Position numbers and translations under genes: made by a program. Below, one piece after another: positions 1 through 8,976 of a stretch of DNA of 64,000 nt. The stretch is from Actinomadura rubteroloni (GTDB taxonomy: Bacteria > Actinomycetota > Actinomycetes > Streptosporangiales > Streptosporangiaceae): contig NZ_MTBP01000002.1 in NCBI RefSeq assembly GCF_002911665.1, positions 186,001 to 250,000 of the forward strand, in the 5' to 3' direction. The first letter of the stretch is position 1; every line of letters starts with the position of its first letter. The notes below the pieces were generated by a model, which was not told the DNA's origin, made no database searches, and saw only the letters and a program-made list of their open reading frames with translations.

Positions 1-256
1 GCGAGCGGGTCTCGATGGGGCGTGCGCCGTTCTCGTCGCGCGGGAGCAGCTTGCGGAGCTGGGACACGTACACGTACAGCGCCGCCGTCGCGCGCTGCGG
101 CGGCTCCCCGCCCCACACCTCGGTGACGAGCTGGTCGACCGACACGACCTCGCCGGAGCGGATCAGCAGGGTGGCCAGCACGACCTCGATCTTGGGTGCG
201 GTGATCGTGACCTCTCCGTCGGCCACCCGCAGAGAACCAAGGATCTCGTATCTCAC
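1..256 (-). CDS. SARP/AfsR-type transcriptional regulator, N-terminal part (cut by window edge)
   Basis: Reading leftward from a GTG at 256, the first 85 codons encode a short beta-rich start (VRYEILGSLRVADGEV) and then a winged-helix segment with VDQLVTEVWGGEPP and YVYVSQLRKLL. This is the OmpR-like DNA-binding part typical of SARP activators. The family usually continues into a BTAD domain, which lies outside the window. SARPs activate secondary-metabolite or cell-surface gene clusters, so this could be the pathway regulator of the adjacent sugar locus, but that is inference from position. The 169 bases between it and the next gene hold no other convincing gene. Confidence 0.75.
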   Translation of the reverse strand, partial: MRYEILGSLRVADGEVTITAPKIEVVLATLLIRSGEVVSVDQLVTEVWGGEPPQRATAALYVYVSQLRKLLPRDENGARPIETRS

Positions 257-425
257 GACGCCTCACTTCGGGAGCATTAAGCGTGCGCCGCCGCCCGCGG
301 CGTTCCGTGGCCCCCAGCCTTGCAGCACCGGCGAAGGAAAGCGTCCGCAAAACTACGTACTTTGACCGTAAGCAACGACCGACACGCGTTCGGTGCGGTT
401 CGGGCCGCCACGGTCAACCCCGGTG

Positions 426-1403
426 TCAGACGACGGCCTCCTCCCGTTCGCCCGTGACGGCGAGCAGGTCGGCGAACCAGTCGACCGTCCGGCGCAGGCC
501 CCGGTCGCTCGGGACCGACGGCCGCCAGCCGAGCCGGGTCGCGGCGAGCGTCCCGTCCGGGCGCCGCACCGCCGGGTCGTTCTCCGGGCGCTCCACGAAC
601 ACGATCTCCGAGTCCGACCCGGCGATGTCGCGGATCGTCTCGGCGAGCGCCAGCACGGTCATCTCGTCGGGGTTGCCGATGTTGATCGGGCCGGGCTCGG
701 CGCTGGCGGCCATCGCGAGGATCCCGGCGACGGTGTCGTCCACGTAGCAGATCGAGCGCGTCTGCGACCCGTCCCCGGCGACGGTCAGCGGCAGCCCGGT
801 GAGCGCCTGCCGGATGAACGTCGGGATCGCGCGGCCGTCGTGGGGCCGCATCCGCGGCCCGTAGGTGTTGAAGATCCGGACGATGCCGGTGTCCATGCCG
901 TGCGTGTTGCGGTACGCCGTCGTCAGCGCCTCGGCGTACCGCTTGGCCTCGTCGTACACGCTGCGCGGCCCGACGGGGTTGACGTTGCCCCAGTAGTCCT
1001 CGCGCTGCGGGTGCTGGAGCGGGTCGCCGTAGACCTCGCTGGTGGACGCGAGGACGAACCGCGCGCCCTTCTCCTTGGCCAGGCCGAGCGCGTGCAGCGT
1101 CCCGAGCGCGCCGACCTTGAGCGTCTCCAGCGGCAGCTTCAGGTAGTCCACCGGCGACGCGGCCGACGCGAAGTGCAGCACGAGATCGACGTCGCCCGGG
1201 ATGTGGACGAACTCCGTCAGGTCGCACTCGACGAGCCGGAACGCGCGGCGGCCGATCAGGTGGCCGACGTTGCCGGGGTCGCCGGTGAGGAAGTTGTCCA
1301 GGCAGACGACCGAGTAGCCGGTCTCCAGCAGCCGTTCGCACAGGTGGGAGCCGAGGAACCCGGCCCCGCCCGTCACGACGGCGCGTCCCGCGGTGCCGGT
1401 CAT
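426..1403 (-). CDS. NAD-dependent nucleotide-sugar epimerase/dehydratase (UDP-glucuronate decarboxylase-like SDR)
   Basis: This 325-residue extended short-chain dehydrogenase has an N-terminal Rossmann motif TGGAGFLGSH near residue 10 and a catalytic YDEAK. The segments ASTSEVYGDPLQHPQ, EDYWGNVNPVGPR and FNTYGPRM resemble UDP-glucuronate decarboxylase (UXS) and dTDP-glucose 4,6-dehydratase more than HldD. It probably modifies a nucleotide sugar for the glycosyltransferases of this locus; the substrate cannot be told from sequence. Its ATG overlaps the stop of hldE by four bases (ATGA), so it is translationally coupled as the last gene of the minus-strand operon. A role as the missing heptose 6-epimerase is possible but not favoured by the motifs. 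Confidence 0.85.
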   Translation of the reverse strand: MTGTAGRAVVTGGAGFLGSHLCERLLETGYSVVCLDNFLTGDPGNVGHLIGRRAFRLVECDLTEFVHIPGDVDLVLHFASAASPVDYLKLPLETLKVGALGTLHALGLAKEKGARFVLASTSEVYGDPLQHPQREDYWGNVNPVGPRSVYDEAKRYAEALTTAYRNTHGMDTGIVRIFNTYGPRMRPHDGRAIPTFIRQALTGLPLTVAGDGSQTRSICYVDDTVAGILAMAASAEPGPINIGNPDEMTVLALAETIRDIAGSDSEIVFVERPENDPAVRRPDGTLAATRLGWRPSVPSDRGLRRTVDWFADLLAVTGEREEAVV

Positions 1404-2818
1404 CGGGCGTCCTCCCGGGTCCGGACGGCGGCGCGCTCCACGATCCGCGTCGTGGACCGTCCCGCCAGGTAGGGCAGCAGGACCGTCTCGCCGCCGAGGC
1501 GCCGCACGACGGCGGTCTCGGGCATCTCGGCGGCCGAGTAGTCGCCGCCCTTGACCCAGACGTCGGGCCGCAGCCGTTCGATCATCCGCACGGGCGTCTC
1601 CTCCTCGAAGACCATCACGGTGTCGACGCTGTCGAGGGCGGCGAGGACGCGCACCCGGTCGTCCTGCGCGACGAGCGGCCGTCCCGGCCCCTTCAGCGCG
1701 CGGACCGACGCGTCGGAGTTCAGGCACACGACCAGGCAGTCGCCGAGCGCCCGCGCCTGGCGCAGCAGTTCGACGTGCCCGGCGTGCAGCAGGTCGAAGC
1801 AGCCGCCGGTCGCGACGACGGTGCCGCCGCGCTCGCGGGTGCGGCGGACGACGTCCCAGGCGTCGCGGGCGCCCGGCCGGCGCGGCGTCGCGCAGCCGGT
1901 CGCGACGAACGCCGAGGCCCGCTCGACGCCCGCCGCGACGGCGTCGCCGAGCAGCGCGCCGTCGCGCAGGGCGAGCGCGACCGTGGCGGCGAAGCAGTCG
2001 CCCGCCCCGCACGGGTCGGGCGGGGCGCCGGTGGGCGGCGCGGCGGCGGGCGGGACGGGCACGACGCGCGGCACGTCCTCGCCGACCGACAGCAGCGCGC
2101 CGCGCTCGGCCATCGTGACCGCGATCCCGGCCGTCTCCCATTCGGCGACGAGCGCGGCGGCGTCGGCGGCGGCGCGCTCCAGCTCACCGGGCGCGCGTTC
2201 GCCCGCGGTCGCGGCGGCGGGCAGCGCGGCGGCGAACCCGCGCGCCTCCCGCTGGTTCGGCGTGGCGACGCGGACGCCCGGCACGGGCGGCGCCCCGGCC
2301 GGATGCGGGTCCCAGACGACCGGGATCTCCCGGGCCAGGCGGCCGAGCAGCTCCCGCATCCCGGGATGGGCGGTGGTGCCGCGTCCGTAGTCCGAAACGA
2401 GGATGGCTCCGGCGGACGCGAGCGCCGCCGCGACGTCGCCGGGCACCGGGCCGGGCGCGGCTCGCGCGTCGCCGTGGTCGATGCGGACGATCGGCCGGCC
2501 GCCGGACCGGACGCGGACCTTCCGGACCGTCTCCCCGGTCGCGGGCAGCGGCACGAGCCGCACCAGGCCCGGCAGCGCGGCGCGCAGCCGGGCGGCGTGC
2601 TCGTCCCCGGCGACGGGTGCGACCAGCACGATCGCGCCGGGCTCCAGGTCCGCGGCGAGGGTGGCCGCCAGGCCCGCTCCCCCGGCGCGGACGTGCTCGG
2701 CGACGTCCTGCACGACCGGCACGGGCGCGTCCGGCGCGAGGCGCTCGGACGTCCCGTCCAGGTCGATGTCGAGGAACGCGTCGCCGACGACGACGAGCGG
2801 GCCGCCGCGCCGCGTCAC
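1400..2818 (-). CDS. hldE: Bifunctional heptose 7-phosphate kinase / heptose 1-phosphate adenylyltransferase
   Basis: The protein has 472 residues. The N-terminal two thirds is a PfkB/ribokinase-type sugar kinase, with a GGA substrate-binding stretch near residue 45 and the anion-hole motif DPCGAGDCF. The C-terminal third is an RfaE-type nucleotidyltransferase with GCFDLLHAGHVELL, whose HAGH is the nucleotide-binding signature, followed by WVKGGDY. This matches the HldE fusion of Gram-negative LPS pathways, which phosphorylates D-glycero-D-manno-heptose 7-phosphate and later adenylates the 1-phosphate. The GTG start at 2818 overlaps the gmhA stop (GTGA), and the stop overlaps the next ATG, so expression is tightly coupled. 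ADP as the nucleotide carrier is inferred from the family. Confidence 0.92.
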   Translation of the reverse strand: MTRRGGPLVVVGDAFLDIDLDGTSERLAPDAPVPVVQDVAEHVRAGGAGLAATLAADLEPGAIVLVAPVAGDEHAARLRAALPGLVRLVPLPATGETVRKVRVRSGGRPIVRIDHGDARAAPGPVPGDVAAALASAGAILVSDYGRGTTAHPGMRELLGRLAREIPVVWDPHPAGAPPVPGVRVATPNQREARGFAAALPAAATAGERAPGELERAAADAAALVAEWETAGIAVTMAERGALLSVGEDVPRVVPVPPAAAPPTGAPPDPCGAGDCFAATVALALRDGALLGDAVAAGVERASAFVATGCATPRRPGARDAWDVVRRTRERGGTVVATGGCFDLLHAGHVELLRQARALGDCLVVCLNSDASVRALKGPGRPLVAQDDRVRVLAALDSVDTVMVFEEETPVRMIERLRPDVWVKGGDYSAAEMPETAVVRRLGGETVLLPYLAGRSTTRIVERAAVRTREDAR

Positions 2819-3411
2819 GACGCCACCGCCTCGTCCACCGGACGGGCGGCGGGCGTGCGCGCCGCCGCGTCCAGCGACTCGCAGATCATGTGGACCGCGA
2901 CCAGGTGGATCTCCTGGACGGTCGCGGTGGACGGCGCCTCGACCGCGACGGCCTCGTCGCACGCGGCGGCGAGCGGGTTCGGCTCCGGCCCGGTCAGCGC
3001 CCAGGTGCGGACGCCGAGGTCGGCGGCGGCGCGGGCGGCGGCGAGGACGTTCCCGCTGGACCCGCTCGTGGACAGGCAGACCAGCACGTCGCCGGGCCGT
3101 CCGTGCGCGCGGACCTGGCGGGCGAACAACTCGTCGGCGCCGTAGTCGTTGACGATCGCGGTGACCGCCGAGGTGTCGCAGTGCAGCGACACGGCCGGGA
3201 ACGGCTGCCGTTCGCCGTCGTAGCGGCCGACCAGCTCGGCGGTGAGGTGCTGCGCCTGCGCGGCGCTGCCGCCGTTGCCGCAGGCCAGCAGGCGCCCGCC
3301 CGCGTCCAGCAGGCCGGCGAGGTCGCGGCCCCAGCGGTCCAGGACGGCGGCGTCCGCGCGGAAGTCCACGAGCGCCTGCGCGAGGTCGTGCAGATGGTTC
3401 TCCATGCCCAT
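2815..3411 (-). CDS. gmhA: Phosphoheptose (sedoheptulose 7-phosphate) isomerase
   Basis: This 198-residue SIS-fold protein has the ligand-binding stretches LACGNGGSAAQAQHL and CLSTSGSSGNVLAAA, both typical of GmhA. The family converts sedoheptulose 7-phosphate to D-glycero-D-manno-heptose 7-phosphate, the committed step to NDP-heptose, and acts in the cytosol. It overlaps hldE by four bases and starts one base after the stop of the preceding glycosyltransferase, so it is in the same operon. Its length matches the family. Together with hldE and the GmhB domain of the gene at 7465 it gives a full heptose-activation route. Confidence 0.92.
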   Translation of the reverse strand: MGMENHLHDLAQALVDFRADAAVLDRWGRDLAGLLDAGGRLLACGNGGSAAQAQHLTAELVGRYDGERQPFPAVSLHCDTSAVTAIVNDYGADELFARQVRAHGRPGDVLVCLSTSGSSGNVLAAARAAADLGVRTWALTGPEPNPLAAACDEAVAVEAPSTATVQEIHLVAVHMICESLDAAARTPAARPVDEAVAS

Positions 3412-3412
3412 G

Positions 3413-4636
3413 TCAGCCTCCCTGCGCCATCGCGTACGCGGGACGCGCGACGCGGCCCGCGATGAGTTCGGTGTAGGCGGCCTCGGTGCGCGCCGCGATC
3501 TCCGACCAGCAGAACCGGGCGCGGGCGTGCGCGGCGCCGGTGTGGCCGAGCGCGGTGCGGCGGTGCTCGTCGGCGAGCAGGGCGCGCAGCCGCGCGGCGA
3601 GCGCGGCCGGGTCGCGCGGCGGGACGAGCAGGCCGGTGGTCCCGTCCAGGACGGTGTCGAGATGGCCTCCGACGGCGGACGCGACGATCGGCGTCCCGCA
3701 GGCCATCGCCTCGACCGGCACGATCCCGAACGGCTCGTACCAGGGCGCGCTGACGATGACGTCGGCGGCGCGCATCAGCGCGGGCACCTGGTCGTGCGGG
3801 ACGGCGCCGAGGAACACGACGCGGTCGGCGACGTTGGAACGTTCCGCCAGCGCGGCGAGGCGCCGCGCCTCGGGGTCGGTGTCCAGGCCTCCCGCGGCGG
3901 GGCCGCCCGCGACGACCAGCTCGGCGTCGGGGACCTGCGCGAGCGCCTCGACGACGGTCGCGACGCCCTTGCGCGGGACGAGCCGGCCGATGCTGAGGAT
4001 GTGGGGACGCGACGGCCGGGCGAGCGACGGGCCGTCCGGACGGAACCGGTCGGTGTCCACCCCGCACGGCACGATCCGGACGCGCTCGTCGTCCACCCCG
4101 AACGTCCGCAGGTCGGGCAGCTCCGACGACGCCGTCGCGATCACCATGTCGGCCTCGCGCGCCACGCGCGGTTCGAGCACCGACCGCTCGGGCGGGCTCG
4201 TGTCGGCCCCGGCCTGGTGGCGGCGCTTGACGACGCCGAGCGCGTGGAACGTCTGCGCGACCGGAATGCCGAGGTCGCGGGCGCCGGCCAGCGCGGCGAG
4301 CCCGCTCATCCAGAAGTGCCCGTGGACGACGTCGGGACGTTCGGCGCGCCAGCGCTCCCGCAGCCGTGCGCCGAACTCCCGCATGTACGGGAGCAGGTCG
4401 TCCTTCGGGACCGGCTCGGGCGGCCCGGCGTCCACGTGCTCGACCACCACGCCCCCGGCCGGGGTGACCTCGACGGGCAGGTCGGGGTCGTCACGCCGGG
4501 TGAACACCCGGACGTGGTGCCCCCGGGCGGCGAGCGCGCGGGCGAGCGCGGCGACGTGGACGTTCTGCCCGCCCGCGTCGGCCCCGCCGAGCGGCGCCAG
4601 CGGGCTGGCGTGTTCGGACACCATATGGATGATCAC
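3413..4636 (-). CDS. Glycosyltransferase family 4 (GT-B fold)
   Basis: The 407-residue protein begins with a GT4 acceptor-side pattern ([20 protein letters not shown]), similar in style to MshA and sucrose-synthase-like enzymes. Its C-terminal donor domain contains [19 protein letters not shown] and [20 protein letters not shown], which carries the E-x7-E nucleotide-sugar motif. A longer reading frame is open to 4687. I chose the GTG at 4636 because a GGAGG sits five bases before it and the family start lies there. The protein probably transfers a sugar, perhaps the heptose or xylose-type sugar made here, onto a cytosolic or membrane acceptor. The donor is not predictable. It is the second gene of the minus-strand operon, after the pyruvyl transferase. 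Confidence 0.88.
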   Translation of the reverse strand: MIIHMVSEHASPLAPLGGADAGGQNVHVAALARALAARGHHVRVFTRRDDPDLPVEVTPAGGVVVEHVDAGPPEPVPKDDLLPYMREFGARLRERWRAERPDVVHGHFWMSGLAALAGARDLGIPVAQTFHALGVVKRRHQAGADTSPPERSVLEPRVAREADMVIATASSELPDLRTFGVDDERVRIVPCGVDTDRFRPDGPSLARPSRPHILSIGRLVPRKGVATVVEALAQVPDAELVVAGGPAAGGLDTDPEARRLAALAERSNVADRVVFLGAVPHDQVPALMRAADVIVSAPWYEPFGIVPVEAMACGTPIVASAVGGHLDTVLDGTTGLLVPPRDPAALAARLRALLADEHRRTALGHTGAAHARARFCWSEIAARTEAAYTELIAGRVARPAYAMAQGG

Positions 4637-4723
4637 GCTGTCCTCCGTACCTGCGACGGCACGCGGGTTCGTGCGTGCCGCGATCACCTAGCCGGGGGCG
4701 CGACGACTCAAACACGGATCGCG

Positions 4724-5611
4724 CTACGACTGGCTACGCAGCGCATCGTCGAGTGCGGGGAGCAACGGGTTCGGTTCGGGCGCGAACGTCTGCGCGGCGG
4801 TCTGGCCGCGTCCCGACAGGCACCAGGCCCACAGGTCGGCGAGCCGGTCGGCGCCGCCGGGGGCGAGAACGTCGGCGGCCGACAGCACGGCGGGCCAGCC
4901 GAGCGCCGTCGCCTGCGCGCTGACCTTGCCGCCGTCGGCGACGGGGTCGACGGCGAGGACGGGCGTCCCGGCGCGCAGCCCGAGGACGAGCCCGTGCAGC
5001 CGCGTCGTCACGACGACGTCCAGCCGCGCGAGGGCCGCGACGAGTTGCCCGGCGGTTGCGGGGAGCCGCCAGTCGGCGCTGTCGAGGCGGGTGTCCAGCG
5101 GCAGGCGGGCGCAGTCGATCTCGGCGAGCCAGCCGGTGATGCGGTCGGCGACGTCCTCGTGCCGCCGCCGCGCGCCGTACTCGCCCTGGCCGAGCGACAG
5201 CACGACGCCGACGACCGGCACGGACGCGATCGGCGGGACGGTCGCGAGGTCGGGGCGGACGCCGTCCAGGCCGTCGCGCGCGAGGATCGTGTGGAACCCG
5301 GCGGCGGCGGGGTCGTCCGGGTCGAGCACCGAGACGCCGACCGCGATGCGGCGGCAGTGCGCGAACCGCTCGTGCAGGGCCGCGATGTCGGGGCCGTGCA
5401 GCGGGCCGCACGCGAACACCACGTGCGTGTAGTCGCCGGGGTCGGCGTCGTCCAGAGTGAGCGCGCCCGGTCGGAACACCGGGCTCCACGCCGTGTCGCA
5501 CGCGACGCCGTCGGCGTCGAGCCGGTCGCGGACGGCGGCGAGCGCGAGGACGTCCCCCGCCGTCGCCTCGCCGTTCAGGAAGCTGAACCACCCGGTCATC
5601 AGGACTCGCAT
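4724..5611 (-). CDS. Polysaccharide pyruvyl transferase-like protein
   Basis: This 295-residue protein resembles the polysaccharide pyruvyl transferase superfamily (CsaB/WcaK type). Its main signature is VVTTRLHGLVLGLRAGTPVLAVD near residue 220, with the invariant RLHG, followed by GGKV. Members either ketalise sugars with pyruvate from PEP or act as GT-B-like enzymes in exopolysaccharide loci. The start MRVLMTGWFSF at 5611 matches the family N terminus; the frame is open further upstream but that part is not conserved-looking. It heads the minus-strand operon and is divergent from the carbamoyltransferase across 109 bases. An 87-base gap before the GT4 holds a small hairpin. Confidence 0.8.
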   Translation of the reverse strand: MRVLMTGWFSFLNGEATAGDVLALAAVRDRLDADGVACDTAWSPVFRPGALTLDDADPGDYTHVVFACGPLHGPDIAALHERFAHCRRIAVGVSVLDPDDPAAAGFHTILARDGLDGVRPDLATVPPIASVPVVGVVLSLGQGEYGARRRHEDVADRITGWLAEIDCARLPLDTRLDSADWRLPATAGQLVAALARLDVVVTTRLHGLVLGLRAGTPVLAVDPVADGGKVSAQATALGWPAVLSAADVLAPGGADRLADLWAWCLSGRGQTAAQTFAPEPNPLLPALDDALRSQS

Positions 5612-5720
5612 GGACCGTCGGTTACCCGCCGTGGCGCCGCGGACGCACGCCGGCGCCCATGTTTCGCGATGGTCACTCCGGGGAGGGGCGCGATCACGTA
5701 GGTGAGGGAGGAGACGCCAG

Positions 5721-7346
5721 TTGCGTGTGCTCGGAATCAACGCGATCTTCCATGATCCGGCCGCCGCGCTCGTCGTGGACGGCCAGGTCGTCGCCGCGGC
5801 GGAGGAGGAGCGGTTCAGCCGCCGCAAGCACGGCAAGCGGCCGGTCCCGTTCGCCGCGTGGGAGCAGCCCGTCCTGTCGGCCCGGTGGTGCCTGGAGCAG
5901 GCGGGGCTGACACCCGCCGACGTGGACGCGGTCGGTTTCTCCTACGACCCGGACCTGACCCTGCCCGCCGAGGAGATGGGCCTGTTCGACCCGTGGGACC
6001 ACCTGCGGACGACGTACGCGCACGAGGCGCCGAGCTTCCTCGCCGACTCGCTGCCGGGGCTGGATCCGGGACGGGTCCGGTTCGTCCCGCACCACGTGGC
6101 GCACGCCGCGTCGGCGGGGCTGGCGGCGCCGGCGCGGTCCAGCGCGGTGCTCGTGTCGGACGGGCGCGGCGAACGCCACTCCCATCTGTCCGGCCACTAC
6201 CGCGACGGGGACCTGGAGGTCCACTCGACGCAGGAGCTGCCGCACTCGCTCGGACTCCTTTATGAGGACCTGACCGAGTATTTGGGGTTCCTGCGCTCGT
6301 CCGACGAGTACAAGGTGATGGCGCTGGCGTCCTACGGGAAGCCGCGCCACCTCGACCTGCTGCGCTCCAAGATCCGGGTCACGGGCGACGGGGGCTTCGT
6401 GACCGAGCCGGTCGACTGGGGCGAGCTGGCGCCGCCGCCCGGCGACGCGCCGTGGGGCGACGCGCACGCCGACCTGGCCGCCAGCGTGCAGCGGCGGCTG
6501 GAGGAAGTGCTCATCGAACTGGCCTTCGACCTGCACGAGCGCACGGGCGAGTCGATGCTGACGATGGCGGGGGGAACGGCGCTGAACTGCGTCGCGAACT
6601 CCGTCCTCGCCCGGGAGGGGCCGTTCGAGCAGGTGTGGGTGCAGCCCGCCGCGGGCGACGCGGGGACGGCGCTCGGCGCGGGCCTGCACGTCGCGCACGC
6701 GCTGGACGAGCCCGCCTGGTTCATGACCGGCGCCGACCTCGGCCGCGGGTTCGCCGACGAGGAGATCGAGGCGATGCTGCGGACCGCGCGCGTCCCCTAC
6801 GAGCGGCCCGCCGACGTCGCCGAGGCCGTCGCCGAGGTGCTGGCCGCCGACGGGATCGTCGCGTGGTTCCAGGGCCGCTCGGAGTTCGGGCCGCGCGCAC
6901 TCGGGCACCGGTCGCTGCTGGCGCATCCGGGCCGCCGCGCGAACCTGGACCGGATGAACGACGTGAAGGGGCGGGAGAGCTTCCGCCCGGTCGCGCCGAT
7001 GGTGCGGTTGGACCGTGCCGAAGAGATCTTCACGCGCGGGCCGAACCCGAGCCCGTACATGCTGTTCGTCCACGACGTCGCGCCGGCCTGGCAGGACCGG
7101 ATCCCGGCCGTCGTCCACGTGGACGGGACGGCCCGCGTGCAGACCGTCGACCCGGCGCACGAACCGCTGGTCGCCCGGATGCTGGACGCGTTCGAGCGCC
7201 GCACGGACCTGCCCGTCGTCGTCAACACGAGCCTGAACACGGCGGGCCGCCCGATGGTCGACGACGTCCGCGACGCGCTGGAGTGCTTCGGCTCCAGCCC
7301 CGTCGACCTCCTCGCCATCGGCCCCTTCACCGTGAGGCGTCCATGA
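5721..7346 (+). CDS. Carbamoyltransferase, NodU/CmcH family
   Basis: The 541-residue protein begins LGINAIFHDPAAALV and EEERFSRRKHGK, typical of O-carbamoyltransferases. It contains the metal-binding HHVAHAASA of the N-terminal Kae1-like domain, GGTALNCVANS, and a C-terminal YrdC-like part with EFGPRALGHRSLLA. The family transfers a carbamoyl group from carbamoyl phosphate, through carbamoyl-adenylate, to a sugar or antibiotic hydroxyl. The likely start is TTG at 5721, eight bases after a GGGAGGAG stretch; no better start lies nearby. It leads the plus-strand glycosyltransferase operon, which suggests that a sugar made by this locus is carbamoylated. The acceptor is unknown. Confidence 0.9.
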   Translation: MRVLGINAIFHDPAAALVVDGQVVAAAEEERFSRRKHGKRPVPFAAWEQPVLSARWCLEQAGLTPADVDAVGFSYDPDLTLPAEEMGLFDPWDHLRTTYAHEAPSFLADSLPGLDPGRVRFVPHHVAHAASAGLAAPARSSAVLVSDGRGERHSHLSGHYRDGDLEVHSTQELPHSLGLLYEDLTEYLGFLRSSDEYKVMALASYGKPRHLDLLRSKIRVTGDGGFVTEPVDWGELAPPPGDAPWGDAHADLAASVQRRLEEVLIELAFDLHERTGESMLTMAGGTALNCVANSVLAREGPFEQVWVQPAAGDAGTALGAGLHVAHALDEPAWFMTGADLGRGFADEEIEAMLRTARVPYERPADVAEAVAEVLAADGIVAWFQGRSEFGPRALGHRSLLAHPGRRANLDRMNDVKGRESFRPVAPMVRLDRAEEIFTRGPNPSPYMLFVHDVAPAWQDRIPAVVHVDGTARVQTVDPAHEPLVARMLDAFERRTDLPVVVNTSLNTAGRPMVDDVRDALECFGSSPVDLLAIGPFTVRRP

Positions 7347-7468
7347 ACGCGCCGGAGGCGCGCGCCGCGCGCTGGACTGAGGAGCGCGCGCAGCGAGGAA
7401 CGAGCGAGCACGCGACGAGGGAAGCGCGCGGCGCAAAGCGCGCCTCCGGCGCGCGGGGGTGCGCATGA
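7343..7468 (+). repeat. Palindromic intercistronic element, copy 1, containing a 41-codon frame
   Basis: This 126-base stretch lies between the carbamoyltransferase and the GT2-GmhB gene. It begins with an ATG overlapping the upstream stop and ends with a TGA overlapping the downstream ATG (7465). The open frame encodes 41 residues with PEARAARWTEER and ATREARGAKRA. The ends carry a perfect 15-base inverted repeat (7349-7363 and 7438-7452), and an inner GCCGCGCGC/GCGCGCGGC pair extends the fold. A related copy sits at 9983-10100 in the same operon. It may be a REP-like element that happens to be open, or a coupling peptide; translation is unproven. Confidence 0.75.
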
Positions 7469-8976
7469 GCGGGTATTCGGTGGTGATGCCCACGTTGGCG
7501 CGGCCCTGTCTGCGGGCGGCGCTGGAGTCGCTGGCCGGGGCGCTCGGGCCCGCGCCGGAGAAGATCGTGCTGGTGGACGACCGGCCGGGCGGGCCGCACG
7601 CGGCGCCGAAGGTGCCCGACGCGCTCGCCGACCGGACGGAGATCGTCGCGTCCGGCGGGGTCGGGCCGGCGGGGGCGCGCAATCTCGGCTGGCGGCGCAC
7701 GCGGACGCCGTGGGTCGTGTTCCTGGACGACGACGTCCGCGTCGGACCGGGCTGGCGCGACGAGTTGGTCGCCGATCTGGAGTCGGCGGCGCGCGATGTG
7801 GGCGGGGTCCAGGGGAACGTCAGCGTGCCGCTGCCGCAGGACCGTCCGCCGACGGACTGGGAGCGCGGGACGGCCGGGCTCGCGTCCGCTCGGTGGATCA
7901 CCGCCGACATGGCATACCGGCGGGCGGCGCTGATCGAGACCGGCGGGTTCGACGAGCGGTTCCCGCGCGCGTTCCGCGAAGACGCCGACCTGGCGCTGCG
8001 CGTCCTCGCCGACGGGTGGCGGCTGGACACGGGGATCCGGCGCACCGAGCATCCCGTCCGTCCGTCGGGGCCGTGGGCGAGCCTGCGGGCGCAGCGCGGC
8101 AACGCCGACGACGCGCTGATGCGGCGGCTGCACGGCGCGGACTGGTACGAGCGCGCTGGGGAGACGCCGGGCCGCCGGTCGCGGCATCTCGGGATCGTCG
8201 CGGCGGGCGCGTCCGCGATGACGCTCGCGCTGACCGGGCACCGCCGCGCCGCCGCGCTGCTCGGCGCGCTGGCGGCGGCGGGGGTCGGGGAGTTCGCCGC
8301 CGCCCGCATCGCGCCCGGCCCGCGCACCGCCCGCGAGATCGCGGCCATGCTCGCGACGAGCGCCGCGATCCCGCCCGCCGCCGTGTGGCACTGGGCGCGC
8401 GGGACGCTCGCGGCCCGCGCCGCCCGGCCGTGGCCGCCCGAGCCGCGCGTGCTGCTGTTCGACCGGGACGACACGCTGATCCGCGACGTCCCCTACAACG
8501 GCGACCCGGCGCTGGTCGAGCCGATGCCGGGGGCGCGCGAGGCGCTGGACGCCGCCCGCGCGCGGGGGCTGCGCATCGGGGTCGTCAGCAACCAGTCCGG
8601 CATCGCGCGCGGGCTGCTGACGGCCGCGCAGGCGCACGCCGTCAACCGGCGGACCGAGGAGCTGCTCGGCCCGTTCGACGCGTGGGAGATCTGCCCGCAC
8701 GGCCCCGGCGACGGCTGCTCGTGCCGCAAGCCCGCGCCGGGCCTGGTGCTGCGCGCGGCCGGACGGCTCGGCGCCGCGCCGCACGAGTGCGCGGTGATCG
8801 GGGACATCGGCGGGGACGTGGCCGCGGCGCACGCCGCGGGGGCGCGCGCGGTGCTGGTCCCGACCGCGCGGACGCTGCCCGGCGAGCTGACCGGCGCCCG
8901 CCGCGCCGCCGACCTCGGCACGGCCGTCGCGCTGCTGCTGGACGATGCCCGCGCCGGCCTCTGGCAGGACGCGTGA
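7465..8976 (+). CDS. Glycosyltransferase family 2 fused to GmhB-type heptose bisphosphatase
   Basis: The 503-residue protein has two domains. Residues 1 to about 240 are a GT2/GT-A enzyme with the metal-binding LDDDV at residues 87-91 and an ED motif in RAFREDADLALR. Two hydrophobic stretches follow (about 245-310). From about residue 325 a HAD phosphatase begins, with the nucleophile motif FDRDDTL (first Asp at 333), VVSNQSGIARG and the zinc loop CPHGPGDGCSC, which keeps the Cys-x-His...Cys-x-Cys ligands of GmhB. GmhB removes the 7-phosphate from heptose 1,7-bisphosphate between the two HldE steps. A GTG six bases upstream is an alternative start. Confidence 0.88.
   Translation: MSGYSVVMPTLARPCLRAALESLAGALGPAPEKIVLVDDRPGGPHAAPKVPDALADRTEIVASGGVGPAGARNLGWRRTRTPWVVFLDDDVRVGPGWRDELVADLESAARDVGGVQGNVSVPLPQDRPPTDWERGTAGLASARWITADMAYRRAALIETGGFDERFPRAFREDADLALRVLADGWRLDTGIRRTEHPVRPSGPWASLRAQRGNADDALMRRLHGADWYERAGETPGRRSRHLGIVAAGASAMTLALTGHRRAAALLGALAAAGVGEFAAARIAPGPRTAREIAAMLATSAAIPPAAVWHWARGTLAARAARPWPPEPRVLLFDRDDTLIRDVPYNGDPALVEPMPGAREALDAARARGLRIGVVSNQSGIARGLLTAAQAHAVNRRTEELLGPFDAWEICPHGPGDGCSCRKPAPGLVLRAAGRLGAAPHECAVIGDIGGDVAAAHAAGARAVLVPTARTLPGELTGARRAADLGTAVALLLDDARAGLWQDA

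Noticed and set aside
426-1403. SDR gene as HldD (ADP-heptose 6-epimerase)
   Set aside because: The EDYWGNVNPVGPR and ASTSEVYGDP stretches fit UDP-glucuronate decarboxylase-like enzymes better. Kept as a general nucleotide-sugar SDR.
5694-8474. 926-codon minus-strand frame opposite the carbamoyltransferase and GT2-GmhB genes
   Set aside because: Low-complexity Arg/Ser/Ala text with no motif; the plus-strand genes carry the recognised domains.
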